Origin: Hymenopus coronatus
Taxonomy: Eukaryota > Arthropoda > Insecta > Mantodea > Hymenopodidae
NCBI GenBank assembly: GCA_030762935.1
Contig: CM060893.1
Coordinates: 11,018,001-11,082,000, forward strand
DNA length: 64,000 bases
Direction: 5' to 3'
The position numbers and the translations under genes are program-made. Below the pieces are notes generated by a model. The model was given only the letters and a program-made list of their open reading frames with translations. It made no database searches and was not told where the DNA came from. Positions 24,540-35,946 of this stretch are shown here, in pieces (the first letter of the stretch is position 1; every line of letters begins with the position of its first letter).

Positions 24540-25728
24540 ATTGTGCACTGAAGCAGCTGTGGGCAATAGCACTGATAAATCACCATTAGCCTGTGCTGAA
24601 GACTTAAAACAGAATATAGGTTTCAACATGGCAAAGAACTATCAGGAACATGAACATTTTAGAAATGTCAACTGTCAGGAGAACTATGTCTCAGAACTAC
24701 ATACTGTTGAAGAAACCACTCATTCAGAACAGTCTGGTAAATGCATAAATGATAGAAACACTTGCAGAAGTTCACATTTCGAACAAAAAGATTTAAATCA
24801 GGAGAGCAATAAACCTCACAAATGTGAAATTTGTGAAAAGCAATTTAAAACTATTGCCATCTTGAAAAGGCATAATTTAATTCACGAGGGTATAAAACCA
24901 CATAAATGTGCAGTTTGTGGGAAGAGATTTGCATCTTTGACGTACTTGAAAACACATAATGTTCTTCATGAGGGTAAATGGCCACACAAATGTGAAGTTT
25001 GTGAGAGGGGATTTACTAAACTGTCAAATTTGAAAATACATACTTTAACTCATGAGGGTGAAAAGATATACAAATGTGAAATTTGTGAGAAGAGATTTAC
25101 ATCTTTGGCATACCTGAAAAAGCATACTGTTACTCACGAGGGTAAACGGCCACACAAGTGTGAAGTTTGTGAGAAGGGATTTACTACCCTGTCAAATTTG
25201 AAAAGGCATTCTTTAACTCATGAGCATAATAACATAAGCCACGAAAGTGAAAAGAGACATAAGTGTGAAGTTTGTGGGAAAAGATTTCGGGCTTTGTCTT
25301 ATTTGAAAAAGCATAATGCAATTCACGAGGGTAAAAAGCCGCACCAGTGTGACATTTGTGAGAAGAGATTTACTCAGTTGACAAATCTGAAAGTGCATGC
25401 CTTAATTCACGAGGGTAAAAGGCCACACAAGTGTAAAGTTTGTGATAAAACATTTACTCAAGTTGCATCTTTAAAATTGCATACTCTAATTCATAAAGGT
25501 GAAAAGCTACACAGGTGTGTAATTTGTGAGAAGAAGTTTCTACGATTGCCAGATTTGAAAAGGCATCATTTAACTCATGAAGGCAAAAAGCCATACAAAT
25601 GTGGAATTTGTGAAAGAGCATTTGCTCATTCGTCAAGTTTAAAAAGTCATAACTTAATTCATGAGGGAAAAAAGCCATATAAGTATGTGGATAAGATTTA
25701 CTCAGTTATCGGATGTAAAAAATCATAA
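24540..25728 (+). CDS. Zinc-finger gene unit 2, exon 3 (10 C2H2 fingers)
   Basis: Starts after AAATTTCAG with the split Arg codon. After a spacer of about 90 residues there are 10 fingers. Contact residues by finger: TAIR, STYT, KSNI, SAYK, TSNR, ASYK, QTNV, QASL, RPDR, HSSS. Finger 5 is followed by an elongated linker (EHNNISHESEKRH). Fingers 7-9 correspond to fingers 8-10 of unit 1, while the first six differ strongly. The frame ends PYKYVDKIYSVIGCKKS, an eleventh finger that lost its cysteines. Linkers are EGKxPH type. It differs from unit 1 far more than exon 1 does. The last two fingers have a near-identical copy at 58704. Confidence 0.9.
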
Positions 25729-26090
25729 TTTAATTTATGAGGGTAAAGGACCACATAAGTGTGAAATTTATTAGAAAACATTTTCTCATTAGTCATACTT
25801 TAAAAACATAATTTTGTTCATGATGGTAAAAGGTCACAGCAGTGTGAGCTTTGTGTGAAGAGGTTTATTCTGTCATCAGATTTTAAAATGTATTGTTTAA
25901 TTCATGAGCATAAAAGGCTGCACAAGTGTGAAATTTCTGAGAAGGCATTTACTCATTTGTCAACTTTGAAAGCAAATAATTTAATTCATGAGTGTTAAAA
26001 GTCACACAAATGTGAGATTTGCTAGTAGAAGTTTCAGTAGATTTGAAAAGCCACTGTTTGATTCATGAGGGTAAAAGGTGATGCAAGTGA
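25729..26090 (+). pseudogene. Decayed fingers downstream of unit 2
   Basis: At least three finger remnants with frameshifts and stops, including HNLIYEGKGPHKCEIY-stop, CELCVKRFILSSDFK and STLKANNLIHE-stop. The copy at 58960-59240 lacks a stretch of about 81 bp here, close to one 84-bp finger. Confidence 0.75.
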
Positions 26091-27690
26091 AAAAAAGTAA
26101 GCGCATAATGCGTAGTAGATGGAATGAAGTATTTCTTCATGAATAATTATGTTTTACATAAACATATTGCAACTAATTTGTGCTGATTAATGATGAGACA
26201 TCTGACGTTAATTAATTGTTGCTTGGCATCTGTTAAGTTGGAGACATAATTAAGGGTGCTTAAAATAGTTAGAATGTTCTACTTCACAAAGTAAAATTGT
26301 GTACATGCTATGGTGTAGTGTCCAACATGCCTGGTGTGCATTTGATGCCTACACACAGAAATGTTCATGATATAACTAGAGGTAGCATATGTTCATTGTT
26401 TTACTTTTGTCTTACCTTATGTTACTAGATATTTAGAAAGTCTAATAGGTTAACAAGTGCTATAGAAACATTACCAAACTATTTTGGCCTCATTTGACAA
26501 GTAACAATACTATCAATAAATTTGCAGCCATTTTGTCTAACTAGGTATATGTACAGTTTATTATTTTTCTCTTCATGTATATTTTTTCAGCTTTCTAAGC
26601 TCACTGAATTTATTTTGAGTGAAAATAAAAATCAGAATATTATGTTATATATTAAGAAATGTAAGGTGTTGGCAGCAAAAATCAACATTTCTCATTTAAA
26701 AAGCAGGGAATAGTTTATGCAGAATAAAAATATATGGTTTATTCTTCTTTGATTTATTGTCACTAAGAACAAAGGATACCTGGGCTGATGTAGTTCAATG
26801 TCATGTGACAAAAAACCATCCGGAATATGGTTTTCTGCTTTTCATCAACAATGGCTCTAACTCTTTATGTTGAAAATCATCTAAAAGATCATGGCAAAAC
26901 TTTTGATAAAATATGTTGAAAATGGTTGTAGACATGAAACTCCTGGTTGGATAGCTGTGTGCATTTGTAATTAATGTTTTTTTCCATTTTAAGAATATAG
27001 CCATTGTGTAGATTCTGTTTATATATTAGAGGAAATTTTGTATGAAATGCAGGTATTATATTAACATCTTTACTATCATAAGTTTCAGGCATTTTTGCTG
27101 CATTGCACAAAACTTTGTAAAAGATTCTATCATAAGAACCATGGTACCTGTCACGTCATAATTTATTTGGTGGAAGACTTCCATTTTACATATTGTTGGT
27201 GTTCAGGCAGAACTCGTAAGTCCAAAATCTTATTTTCAGATGTAGCCAATTTAAACTTTAGAAAATCTTATAAAATAGTAAAAAAATCATGTACACACTT
27301 CTTTCTTTCCGATATTATGTAAAGATGTATTTTTGGAAGCCTTTGGACCTGATTTACTATTCGGCACTCAAGGCTGTTGAAGTTCAATATACAAGATGTC
27401 AGTTCTCAGGTGGAAAAGCTGTCCAGGTACTTCTGAAAGTATTCCACAAATTTTACTACTATGAGGCGTTGTGTGGGGTAAATTAGTAGTTATTTTCCAC
27501 CTTGGAGAACCTCTTGTTATAGTAGGGTATTGCCATTTCCAGACCTCCCTGAATTTCAGATAGGATGCCTCCTATACAGTAATCACTGGCGGTATCCACA
27601 GTAAAATCACTATTTGGTTGTGTAAATCTTAACAAAGTTCACCTTTGAGTGCTTGGCAAAAATACCTGGAATGTAAAATTAAAGTTTTAT
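26091..27690. other. 3' flank of unit 2
   Basis: AT-rich, shared with 59240-60850. An AATAAA lies near 26516. Open frames of 60-75 codons occur on both strands, and some are shared with the copy, but none shows a known domain or clear constraint. No gene is called. Confidence 0.5.
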
Positions 27691-27694
27691 ATAT

Positions 27695-27832
27695 GTGCTG
27701 TAAATCTATGCCACAGGACCACCAGATTTACGTCTCTTCCAAAGGAAGCCATACTAAGGACTTTTATGCCCAGAAAAATTCATCCCTCTACTTTGGGAGG
27801 CAGAAGATAGCATGTTATCCCTAGACCATAGA
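27695..27832 (-). mobile_element. tRNA-Val-like SINE fragment
   Basis: Reversed central part (CTGTAAATCTATGCCACAGG, CTTCCAAAGGAAGCC) and a decayed head. It is also present in the duplicate at 60850-60985, so it was inserted before the segmental duplication. Confidence 0.6.
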
Positions 27833-28420
27833 AGATAATCTTGAAAAACACCCTTCTGATCATATGGCAGTCGAGACTCTTCTACCAATGAGTGAGAGGT
27901 TTTCTACTGATGGAGAAATCTCTGGCAAAACAGTTATAATAGTTATATAGATCCAGGAAACTTTGTTACTGTTTTTTATCTTTTGGGCAAGGCTGTCTCT
28001 CATTGCAAAACTATCTTTGGGTCCAGACTATTTGGTGAGAATATTTGACCCAAGTAGTTTACCTGTGGAACAGTTGGCATTTCTTTGCATTCAGTTTGAA
28101 TTAGCTGCAATACCTTAAGCAAGTTCTTGAGGTTGTTGCCAACAGTGATGATGTCCAGATATAGAAGGCATCTTAACTCAGACCTCTTATCACTGATTCC
28201 TAGAATTGATGAAAGGTGACTGGAACATTTTATAAGTCAAAGGGTATAAATTTATATACCACCAAAGCCCTTTGGACTATTGAGAAATTAGCCTTTTCCT
28301 TATCTCTGGGATCTGGGCCAATTTTCAGTATCCAGATTTCAGGTCCAGAGTTGAAAACCACTAGGCATCAGCATCTTCACTAATACTGCTGGTCTTCAAA
28401 GTAGTCATAACTGTCATCTT
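27833..28420 (-). pseudogene. Ty3/gypsy reverse transcriptase relic
   Basis: Minus-strand translation, with stops and shifts, gives FSTLDLKSGYWKL (about 28320-28358), a diverged CNAPATF region, and LLYLDIITVGNNLKNLLKVL (about 28110-28165), then YLGQIFSPNSLDPK. This is the order of Ty3/gypsy reverse transcriptase. The catalytic YLDD has lost one Asp (YLD-II), so the domain is dead. The duplicate at 60990-61530 shares the same defect. No long terminal repeats were seen. Confidence 0.65.
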
Positions 28421-29073
28421 GGCCACCTCCATCCTCAACTCTATGAATTGTCTTATAGTTACTGAGCATCAGTCATTGTTATATCTAGTGTCATACCCCA
28501 TCAATGAAGAAGTAGGCAGTAGGTTTACCAGTTGTTCAGTTGCTAAGATAAACTCATGCATTATCTCCCCGCTCTATTGCAGCCCTGACTTGTGCCGACT
28601 GCAGTAGCTGCAGCCAAGTTGCTTTGGAACAATTCTCAAGAGCCTCCCAGATTTATCAGGGCACTGCTGATGATGGAATCAGATTTAAAATTTCTGCTGC
28701 CTATCCTTGAAGGCTGGCCATCTGTACAACTTCAACTGCTGATCATCTATTATGGGATGTGATGGCAGCAAATTGTCAGTTTAAAACTTTGAAGGTTAAA
28801 GAAGTTCCATCTTGTTGGCTTACATTATGCAAATATTTCATGTCCTGGTGGATCTTAGGCTTAAAGTCGTCCATGAGCATCTTTACACCTATGATAATCA
28901 GGTCCTTGGCACTGTCAACAGCTCTTCTAGGTCACTGACAAGTTCCCAAGGTCTTCCAGGCCATTGATGCATTAGCCTGTCTTCCTTTTATATCCCCCAA
29001 GGTCATCTATCTGAGTTTTCACTCGGGTCAGTTCACAGATTTTGGTTACTATCTATCTCCCTGTTGGATATCA
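28421..29073. other. Probable further retroelement sequence, unassigned
   Basis: Shared with 61540-62065 at very high similarity (for example GACTTGTGCCGACTGCAGTA in both). Possibly upstream pol or gag of the gypsy relic on the minus strand, but I cannot align it to a named domain. Confidence 0.35.
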
Positions 29074-29144
29074 GCCTGGGTGGCCCAGTTGGTTAGGCAC
29101 TGACTTTTGACCTCAAAGTCCTGGGTTCAAACCTGATACAGACC
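29074..29144 (+). repeat. tRNA-like sequence (A and B boxes)
   Basis: GCCTGGGTGGCCCAGTTGG then TTAGGCAC gives an A-box shape, and GGGTTCAAACC is a B box. The anticodon arm and the acceptor ends do not pair as in a working tRNA, so this looks like the head of a SINE or a tRNA relic. The duplicate copy is at 62066-62136. Confidence 0.45.
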
Positions 29145-29164
29145 AATGACTTTTTAATCAGTCA

Positions 29165-30570
29165 ATTCTTTATCTCCTCATGAATAACAGGGCATTCTGT
29201 TTCCAGCAGACTCCATTTGTAACCAAACTCTTCAATTCTTACAATGTTCTCCCTTCTTTAACAATTTCTTCAAGAATGGTTCTCTTCCATGTAATTTTTT
29301 TGGTATACCTTTTGCTGTACTATGCTGAGGATTCCAGTCTAAAGCCATTCTTTCTACTGCTCTTTCTTCTTTCTTAGTGTATGCCCTATCCAATTCCATT
29401 CTTGTCTTTAAATTTTTATTGTAACTTCTTTTTGATTTATCTTCCATAGTTTTGAATTTGAGGTAACATCCTGTAAGCTAATTTTTAATTCCTTGTGGGC
29501 ATCCATTAATAACTGTCTGCAGTTTATTGTGGATAGTTTGATTTGATTTCCATGTTTCACAGCCAATAGTAAAACTGATTTCCCATTACTGTTAAATACT
29601 TTAATTTTGGTATTTCTAGATATGACACAAGATTTCCAGATTGGTATAACTGAATTAATCAGCTATTTGCTTTCTTTTTTCAGTTTTTAAAACATCTTCA
29701 AAAGCCTCTCCACCCTTATCAATTATGCAGCCAAAATTCTTGAACAGTATCAATATTTTGGTTTTTATTATGATATTATTTGTCTGTTTACTATTTAATC
29801 TCATTTTTTTTAGCTTCCTTGCATTTTTTTTTTACATAAGCCCCTTTTATTACTTATGATAAGATATCGACTTAATGTTTTATATCAAAACTAGGGAGAG
29901 TAAACAAAAATCATCAGCAAAATTCAAGTCCTCCATAGTATGATTAAGTTCTTATCTTATACCTCCTCTAACATTGCTAACCGACCTTTCCATAGTATCA
30001 ATCACAATAATCAGAAATATGTTCAGAAACAGCGAACAACCCTGTTTCACTCCATATGTAGTTATATTTTTTGTAATATGCCTTTGTGTATAACATTGCA
30101 AGTAGAATTTTCCTACAGAAGTTTAACCTGGATATTTTTTTCCAATATATCAAATGTTATTATTTTCATCATTTAATCTATATTAAGAAAGTCAAATTCT
30201 TTGTCAAAATCAAAAAACATTAAGACATAAATCAATTTTCCGTTCATTGCTTATTAACTGATTATTATTATAGTGTTTATTTAATAAACACATGATCTGT
30301 TTGTTGATTTTAATTGTGCTAAAAGCAACAATGGCATGTTAATGAACTCCTGTGGGAGCCGATTTGATCACAGTAATTGATATTGTCATTAACACAAAAT
30401 AATGTATTAATTTTTAATTGATTGGACATTTTCATCTTCATTTCTGTTTGCATCTTGTGTTCCATATTTAAGTTTCTCCTCTTATTTTCTCCATTCTGGA
30501 TTTCATCTAGAGATGCTTTCATCATCTCCATTAAGGTTTTTAAACCCACTTTCATATCAGTGTAATAAAG
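29165..30570 (-). pseudogene. Non-LTR retrotransposon ORF2 relic (RT and C-terminus), copy A
   Basis: Minus strand, from high to low coordinates: GVKQGC (about 30040), MEDLNFADDFCLLS (about 29935-29900, the F-A-D-D catalytic box), then VLKTEKRKQIADSF, GCETWKSNQ-like, WNWIGHTLRK and RMALDWNPQ near 29330, which is the usual C-terminal tail of RTE-like endonuclease/RT proteins. Many stops and shifts are present. Clade assignment is tentative. The copy at 62210-63590 is nearly identical. Confidence 0.7.
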
Positions 30571-30720
30571 CTTTTGTTTAAAATGAAAGTTTTATTCAGG
30601 CACTTCAAAACTCTTTCATTGTGTCATCAATTGTTTCAGCCCTCTTTAATGCAACTGACTGACTTTGACCCTGGGTAATCTCCTTTTATAGCTCCAAATT
30701 AATTAGCAAAAAACTTCCAT

Positions 30721-30946
30721 TGGTGCTGAAAGATACACATAATTTCTTTCTTTTTCTTTCTTGCATCATTATTGCAGATGTGCATATGGACATATAGTCA
30801 CAGTACTTTTCCTTATCAGTAGCAGTTGGAAAATGGTGCTGAAAATATACATAATTTCTTTCCTTTTCTTTCTTGCGTCATTATTGCAGATGTGCATATG
30901 GACACATAGTCACAGTACTTTTCCTTATCAGTAGCAGTTGGAAAAA
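30721..30946. repeat. 113-bp tandem duplication, present only in copy A
   Basis: A block starting TGGTGCTGAA occurs at 30721 and again at 30834. The segmental copy at 63714 has it once. Confidence 0.85.
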
Positions 30947-31689
30947 AATCATGTCCTAACTGTTTATGTACTTATAGTTGAGGTATGGCCCAATGAAAAC
31001 TTTTTAGCTCTCCAAAGTGATTCGGCAATCATATAAAATGTAATGGAGGACATTTGGAAAAGGTCACTGATGAGATCTGATTATTTAAGATTTCATTGCT
31101 ATCATTCTTGGACCCTTCAGAGTGAACCTATAATTTTGTCTGCTTATGGGTGACAAAGCTCCTTCCAATAGATAACATTGCCTCTTCTGTAAGGTGTGAT
31201 TTATCGATGAAAGAGGGTGTTTCTGCACATGGGCCAGTAAGTCAGTGTAAGGATTAACCTGTCAACCACCAGATTCGCCATTTGTAGCATATACTTACCT
31301 CCATCTGATAATCTTGTGCACCGATTTGAAAGATCTAATTTCTTAGCTACCAACATCTTTTTTATTGATAGGCGACATGAGCACCCATGATCGTCTTGGG
31401 GTTTGCCTCTGGCTTGAGCAAAGATTATTTAATTGTAGATAACTTGGGCTCTGCTGAACACTGGAGAGCCTAAATTTCTATCTGAGCCTTTCATAGCTTT
31501 TCTCTCCTCGAGGCGGTTTGTTCTCCACAGTTAGCAGTTGGCTTACACTGAAATATCATCTTCGACTTACATTTTATTGAACAGTTATTAGTCTTTTTAG
31601 TCTCTTAACACATGAGGTATGTTCCACTCATTTACCTAGGTCAAGCCAAATGGGAACTTCACTCCCACTTGGCTATTTTAAACTTCGAG
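30947..31689. other. Right part of copy A and junction, no gene seen
   Basis: Shared with the window end up to about 31118. Beyond that nothing can be compared. No reading frame with a recognisable domain. Confidence 0.4.
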
Positions 31690-31965
31690 TCTGCGAATCT
31701 TTATTCGAAAAATCACAAAATATCTTTTCTCCTGCACAGGAGTCTATTTGTCGGCCGAATGGCCAACCCGTCGATTTCCGGTTCCTTGGTGGATCGACGA
31801 ATGCCGAAATGGCGTTGAGGCTCGCAGGCATGCTCTCAGGATGTTCTGGTATCGCCCTACACTGAATAACCTGATACAATTTAAGAAGCTGTGTGCCAAA
31901 TCTAGGCAAGTTATTAAGGGTAGCAAAAAACACTTCATGGAGCAGGGTTAGAAGTCCGTGAAACA
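31690..31965 (+). pseudogene. Non-LTR retrotransposon fragment, 5' part
   Basis: The frame reads FPVPWWIDECRNGVEARRHA then NLIQFKKLCAKSRQVIKGSK. The V-P-W-W-x-D-E-C motif and the following R/K-rich helix are typical of the end of the APE-type endonuclease and the spacer before reverse transcriptase in Jockey/I-like elements. It continues at 32641 after a mariner insertion. Confidence 0.65.
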
Positions 31966-31969
31966 TTTC

Positions 31970-32640
31970 AAAGTTTCATAACTACTAAACACCTCGATGA
32001 ATAACGAAATCTTTTGTATTAAAATAAAGAGGAACTCTCCCAAGTTTTGTTACATGCCTTACAAATGCTCAATGTGTCCACACTTGTTGACACGGCAAAT
32101 ATCGATATTGTAATCCTCCTCTCTCCATACACGTTCCAGCATGTTACGGTTGACCGTAGCAGAGTTCTTGAAGAATAGCAAGGAGCAGAGGCACATAAAC
32201 TCTGTCTTTCGCAAAGGCTAACAGGAAAATTCATAATCAGTTAAATCCGATAATTATGGTGGCCAATTCATTAACGCATTACAAGATTTACTGTTTCTTC
32301 ACTGGGTCTCGGACATCCTTGGCGAAGAGTACAATGCACAGACCCTTCGTCTCGGAATTTGATATACCAATGCTCGATACTGTAGAACACAGGTGGTGCT
32401 TTCTGAAATTGTGCTGGAAAATGTGTTTGCACAGTCACAACTGATGAGGTTTGTGCGTATTCCAAAACACAAAAAGATTGCTCACGCTTAGTAAACGCCA
32501 CTTTCCAATTATTGATAGCTACTGACACCTAATGATAAATCATGGCAACTAAGCGCGGGCTTATGTTCGAACAAAACTTGAAGAGTTTATTTATCTCTTT
32601 TAGCACAACAATTACTGTGATCTGCCGCGTACTTAGTTTT
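31970..32640 (-). mobile_element. Internally deleted mariner-like element nested in the non-LTR relic
   Basis: Minus strand: an N-terminal HTH frame (WKVAFTKREQSFCVLEYAQT, later GCPRPSEETVNLV) near 32510-32290, then directly the C-terminal end MLERVWREEDYNIDICRVNK and GHIEHL-stop near 32140-32055. The middle with the catalytic Asp residues is missing. The ends show a diverged inverted repeat (inner edge AGTTTTG at both sides). Boundaries are approximate. Confidence 0.6.
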
Positions 32641-33060
32641 TTAATTAAATTTTGAAATTGTTTACGGAATTGTGAACAGCTCTGTATGTATTTAAACAAT
32701 GTATTTAAACAATTAGTAATATTATCGGAGCTGGAAAGCATGATGAATGGGCTAGTTAGTGTGATGGCTGGACTCTTACAATATCCTAAACTCCAGTGCG
32801 GTTTTCGAAGACGTCGATCAGCCGCTGACCACCTTGTATCGCTATCGACGAAGTTCATAAACGGCTTTCATAAGAACTGTCAAACAGCTGGATATTTTTG
32901 ACCTCCAGAAGGTTTATTATACCTGTTGATAAGCAGGGATATTACGTTTCCTCCACAACCGGAATACACGTGGACGCCTGTGGTCGTTTATTTAGAAGTT
33001 TATGAGGGACCGCGTTTTCCTAGTAAGCTCGGCTCGGTTTTTCAAATCTTTTTATTCAGG
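32641..33060 (+). pseudogene. Non-LTR retrotransposon fragment, RT part
   Basis: Reads LQCGFRRRRSAADHLVSLST, then FDLQKVYYT and NTRGRLWSFI-stop-KFMRDRVF. This is the RT region with the QxGFRxxRS motif and the F-D-L-x-K-x-Y-x-T box, in which the catalytic Asp after Ala (usually AYD) is replaced (VYYT). The same element as 31690-31965. Confidence 0.65.
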
Positions 33061-33696
33061 TGAACGGAGTGCGAGAGGGGCGGGGTTCAGAGCGTGCCCC
33101 CCTCTCGGGGGCCTACTACGGCTAGTACGGGTTTGGTGCACCAGTGGTCTCGAGTCAAAGACGGAAAGAAAAACAATATTAGACAAATTATTGTTTTAAC
33201 GATATCTACATTATATATACAGAAAATTTTGTCTATCTCTTACAGTTATGCAAAATTCTTCCAGAATAAGTAGGTCCTCAGAGGATATTACCACAAAATT
33301 CAAGAAATACACTTTATTTGTCGTAAAATATCTTTAATGTTCCTATGATATTTTTATCAACGTTAAAGACATTTTTAAGAAAATCAAAATTGTATTTTTC
33401 CTTGAGAAGGGTAGTTGGGGTGGAAGAATTTTCTTGAAACTCTTTGTATCGCATCAAATTATTCCGCGCGCGCACGCGCACATACACACACACAGGCACT
33501 TTCTAATGTTTTATTTAGGGTGTCTCAAAACATTTATTTCCGGTGAAATCTCGGTATTGAATGTTTGGGTGGAATACAATGCCGTCTCTATACACTATGT
33601 GCATAGACGGTACGTGTAGAGAAAAATAAAAATAATATAAATACTAAGATTGGTATTTTGGTGTGAAATCTGTCAAAAATGCGAACAATTTACAAC

Positions 33697-33880
33697 TCGC
33701 CTGCCGGGGTAGTGTGAAGGTCTGCCTCACATTCAACAGGTTGCGACTTCGAATCTGGCTTAGGGTGAGTTACAAGGATAAGCTTTTTTTCCGGGTTTCC
33801 CTTATCCTGAGGCTTTCGAGTAACTTAAACTCCATGGACCCCGAGATCATTTGAGCATCATAGCACCAATTGCATGCATC
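33697..33880 (+). mobile_element. Possible third SINE family
   Basis: A tRNA-like start (CCGGGGTAGTGTGAAGGTCT; B-box-like GGTTGCGACTTCGAATC) followed by an unrelated body with GGGTTTCCCTTATCCTGAGG. Only one copy in the window, so the assignment rests on the A/B box shape alone. Confidence 0.35.
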
Positions 33881-34479
33881 GTCCGATATGACCAACCAGT
33901 GTAAAGAGCGTTAAGCTACAGAAGGAGGTAGGAGCAGTTCCTTAGTAATCTCATTCTTTTAATGTTATAGCAGTAAGTAAAGAAGAAGTATACCTGCAGT
34001 ACATGTTTCAAGAGTTGTGGTTTGGTTAGGCTCAAAGGCGTATGAGTTTAGTTCCGAGCAACTGGTCCGCCTCGGAACTGGGCCTTGAAACGTTTGAAAG
34101 TAACACAGAATAGCTAACAACCCTAGACCTGGTTCATTTCCTGTAAGCATGTAGCCACAACAAAAGCGAGTAATGAAATATAGCCATTTGAACAAGTTTG
34201 ATGGGTATGTCATCGTGTTTCTAGATATTATTTTCCTTGATCAAACCGTGGAGACTTCGCACGGAGTATCCACAAGTAGTCTTACAACATTTTTATTGAA
34301 ACCTGCCATTTAAAATGTTTGTAAAACTATACCCCAAATTAACCATTTATTTTGAAACATATTCTAAACTAATAATGATGATAATCACAACAGTAACAAT
34401 AATCACAACAATAATCATAATAATAATAATTATAAAAATCACAACAATCACAATAAAAATAATTGTTGTGGTTGTACCT
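33881..34479. other. Spacer with a perfect 8-bp hairpin
   Basis: GTTCCGAG at 34051-34058 pairs with CTCGGAAC at 34071-34078 across a 12-nt loop. A stretch rich in ATAATCACAACA-type words (34370-34460) leads into the satellite. No gene. Confidence 0.5.
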
Positions 34480-35758
34480 GTTGTTGTACTTGTTATTATT
34501 GTTGTACAAGTTGTTGTACTTGTTGTTGTACTTGTTATTGTACTTGTTATTGTACTTGTTGTTGTACTTGTTGTTGTACTTGTTGTTGTACTTGTTGTTG
34601 TACTTGTTGTTGTACTTGTTGTTGTACTTGTTATTGTACTTGTTATTGTACTTGTTGTACAAGTTGTTGCACTTGTTGTTGTACTTGTTATTGTACTTGT
34701 TGTTGTACAAGTTGTTGTACAAGTTGATGTACTTGTTGTAGTACAAGTTGTTGTACTTGTTGTTGTACTTGTTATTGTACTTGTTATTGTACTTGTTATT
34801 GTACTTGTTGTACAAGTTGTTGTTGTACAAGTTGTTGTTGTACAAGTTGCTGTTGTACAAGTTGCTGTTGTACAAGTTGCTGTTGTACAAGTTGCTGTTG
34901 TACAAGTTGCTGTACTTGTTGTTGTACAAGTTGCTGTACTTGTTGTTGTACAAGTTGCTGTACTTGTTGTTGTACAAGTTGCTGTACTTGTTGTTGTACA
35001 AGTTGCTGTACTTGTTGCTGTACAAGTTGCTGTACAAGTTGCTGTACAAGTTGTTGTACTTGTTGTTGTACAAGTTGCTGTACTTGTTGTTGTACAAGTT
35101 GCTGTACTTGTTGTTGTACAAGTTGCTGTACTTGTTGTTGTACAAGTTGCTGTACTTGTTGTTGTACTTGTTGTTGTACAAGTTGTTGTACTTGTTGTTG
35201 TACAAGTTGTTGTACTTGTTGTTGTACAAGTTGTTGTACTTGTTGTTGTACAAGTTTCTGTACTTGTTGTTGTACAAGTTGCTGTACTTGTTGTTGTACA
35301 AGTTGCTGTACTTGTTGTTGTACAAGTTGCTGTACTTGTTGTTGTACAAGTTGCTGTACTTGTTGTTGTACAAGTTGCTGTACTTGTTGTTGTACAAGTT
35401 GCTGTATTTGTTGTTGTACAAGTTGCTGTATTTGTTGTTGTACAAGTTGCTGTATTTGTTGTTGTACAAGTTGCTGTATTTGTTGTTGTACAAGTTGTTG
35501 TACTTGTTGTTGTACTTGTTTTTGTACTTGTTGCTGTACTTGTTGCTGTACAAGTTGCTGTACTTGTTGTTGTACAAGTTGTTGTACTTGTTGTTGTACA
35601 AGTTGCTGTACTTGTTGTACTTGTTGTTGTACAAGTTGTTGTACTTGTTGTTGTACAAGTTGTTGTACTTGTTGTTGTACTTGTTGTTGTACAAGTTGCT
35701 GTACTTGTTGTTGTACAAGTTGCTGTACTTGTTGTTGTACAAGTTGCTGTACTTGTTG
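34480..35758. repeat. Composite satellite of 12-bp monomers, about 1.3 kb
   Basis: Roughly 106 monomers of two kinds, GTACTTGTTGTT and GTACAAGTTGCT, the second often alternating with the first as a 24-bp dimer. GTACTTG and CAAGTAC-type words make the array able to fold on itself. Because 12 is divisible by 3 and no monomer contains a stop, long frames stay open on both strands (507 and 399 codons on plus, 457 on minus). Their products would be low-complexity Val/Gln, Leu/Tyr or Asn/Tyr polymers. I regard them as artefacts of the repeat, not genes. Confidence 0.9.
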
Positions 35759-35906
35759 ATTTTACTTCTCGTTGTTGTTGTTTTTACTTCTCGTTGTTGT
35801 TGTACTTGTTGTACTGGTTCTTATTGTTGTACTTGTAATGGTTCTTCTTGTACTGGTTGTTCTTGTTGTATTGGTTTATGTTGTTGTACTTGTTCTTGTT
35901 GTTATA

Positions 35907-35907
35907 T

Positions 35908-35945
<38 letters not shown>
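35907..35945. repeat. (ATT)n microsatellite
   Basis: About 12 ATT repeats immediately after the TTGTTGTACTTG-derived tail of the satellite. Confidence 0.9.

Positions 35946-35946
<1 letters not shown>

Larger units (their letters stand above)
25471..31118 (+). repeat. Segmental duplication, copy A
   Basis: Matches 58704-64000 in direct orientation. The left edge is sharp and lies inside finger 8 of unit 2 (ATTGCATACTC at both edges). The right edge lies at or beyond the window end. Copy A has about 350 bp more, mainly from segments near 25850, 28260-28540 and a tandem repeat at 30721. Confidence 0.9.

Noticed and set aside
26889..27110. Minus-strand frame with NLHNGYILKMEK as a piggyBac-like protein
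   Set aside because: Only a loose resemblance to a short piggyBac stretch; no catalytic Asp motif or further conserved block could be aligned.
29074..29144. Functional tRNA gene at 29074 and its copy at 62066
   Set aside because: The anticodon loop lacks the invariant U33 pattern and the acceptor arms do not pair.
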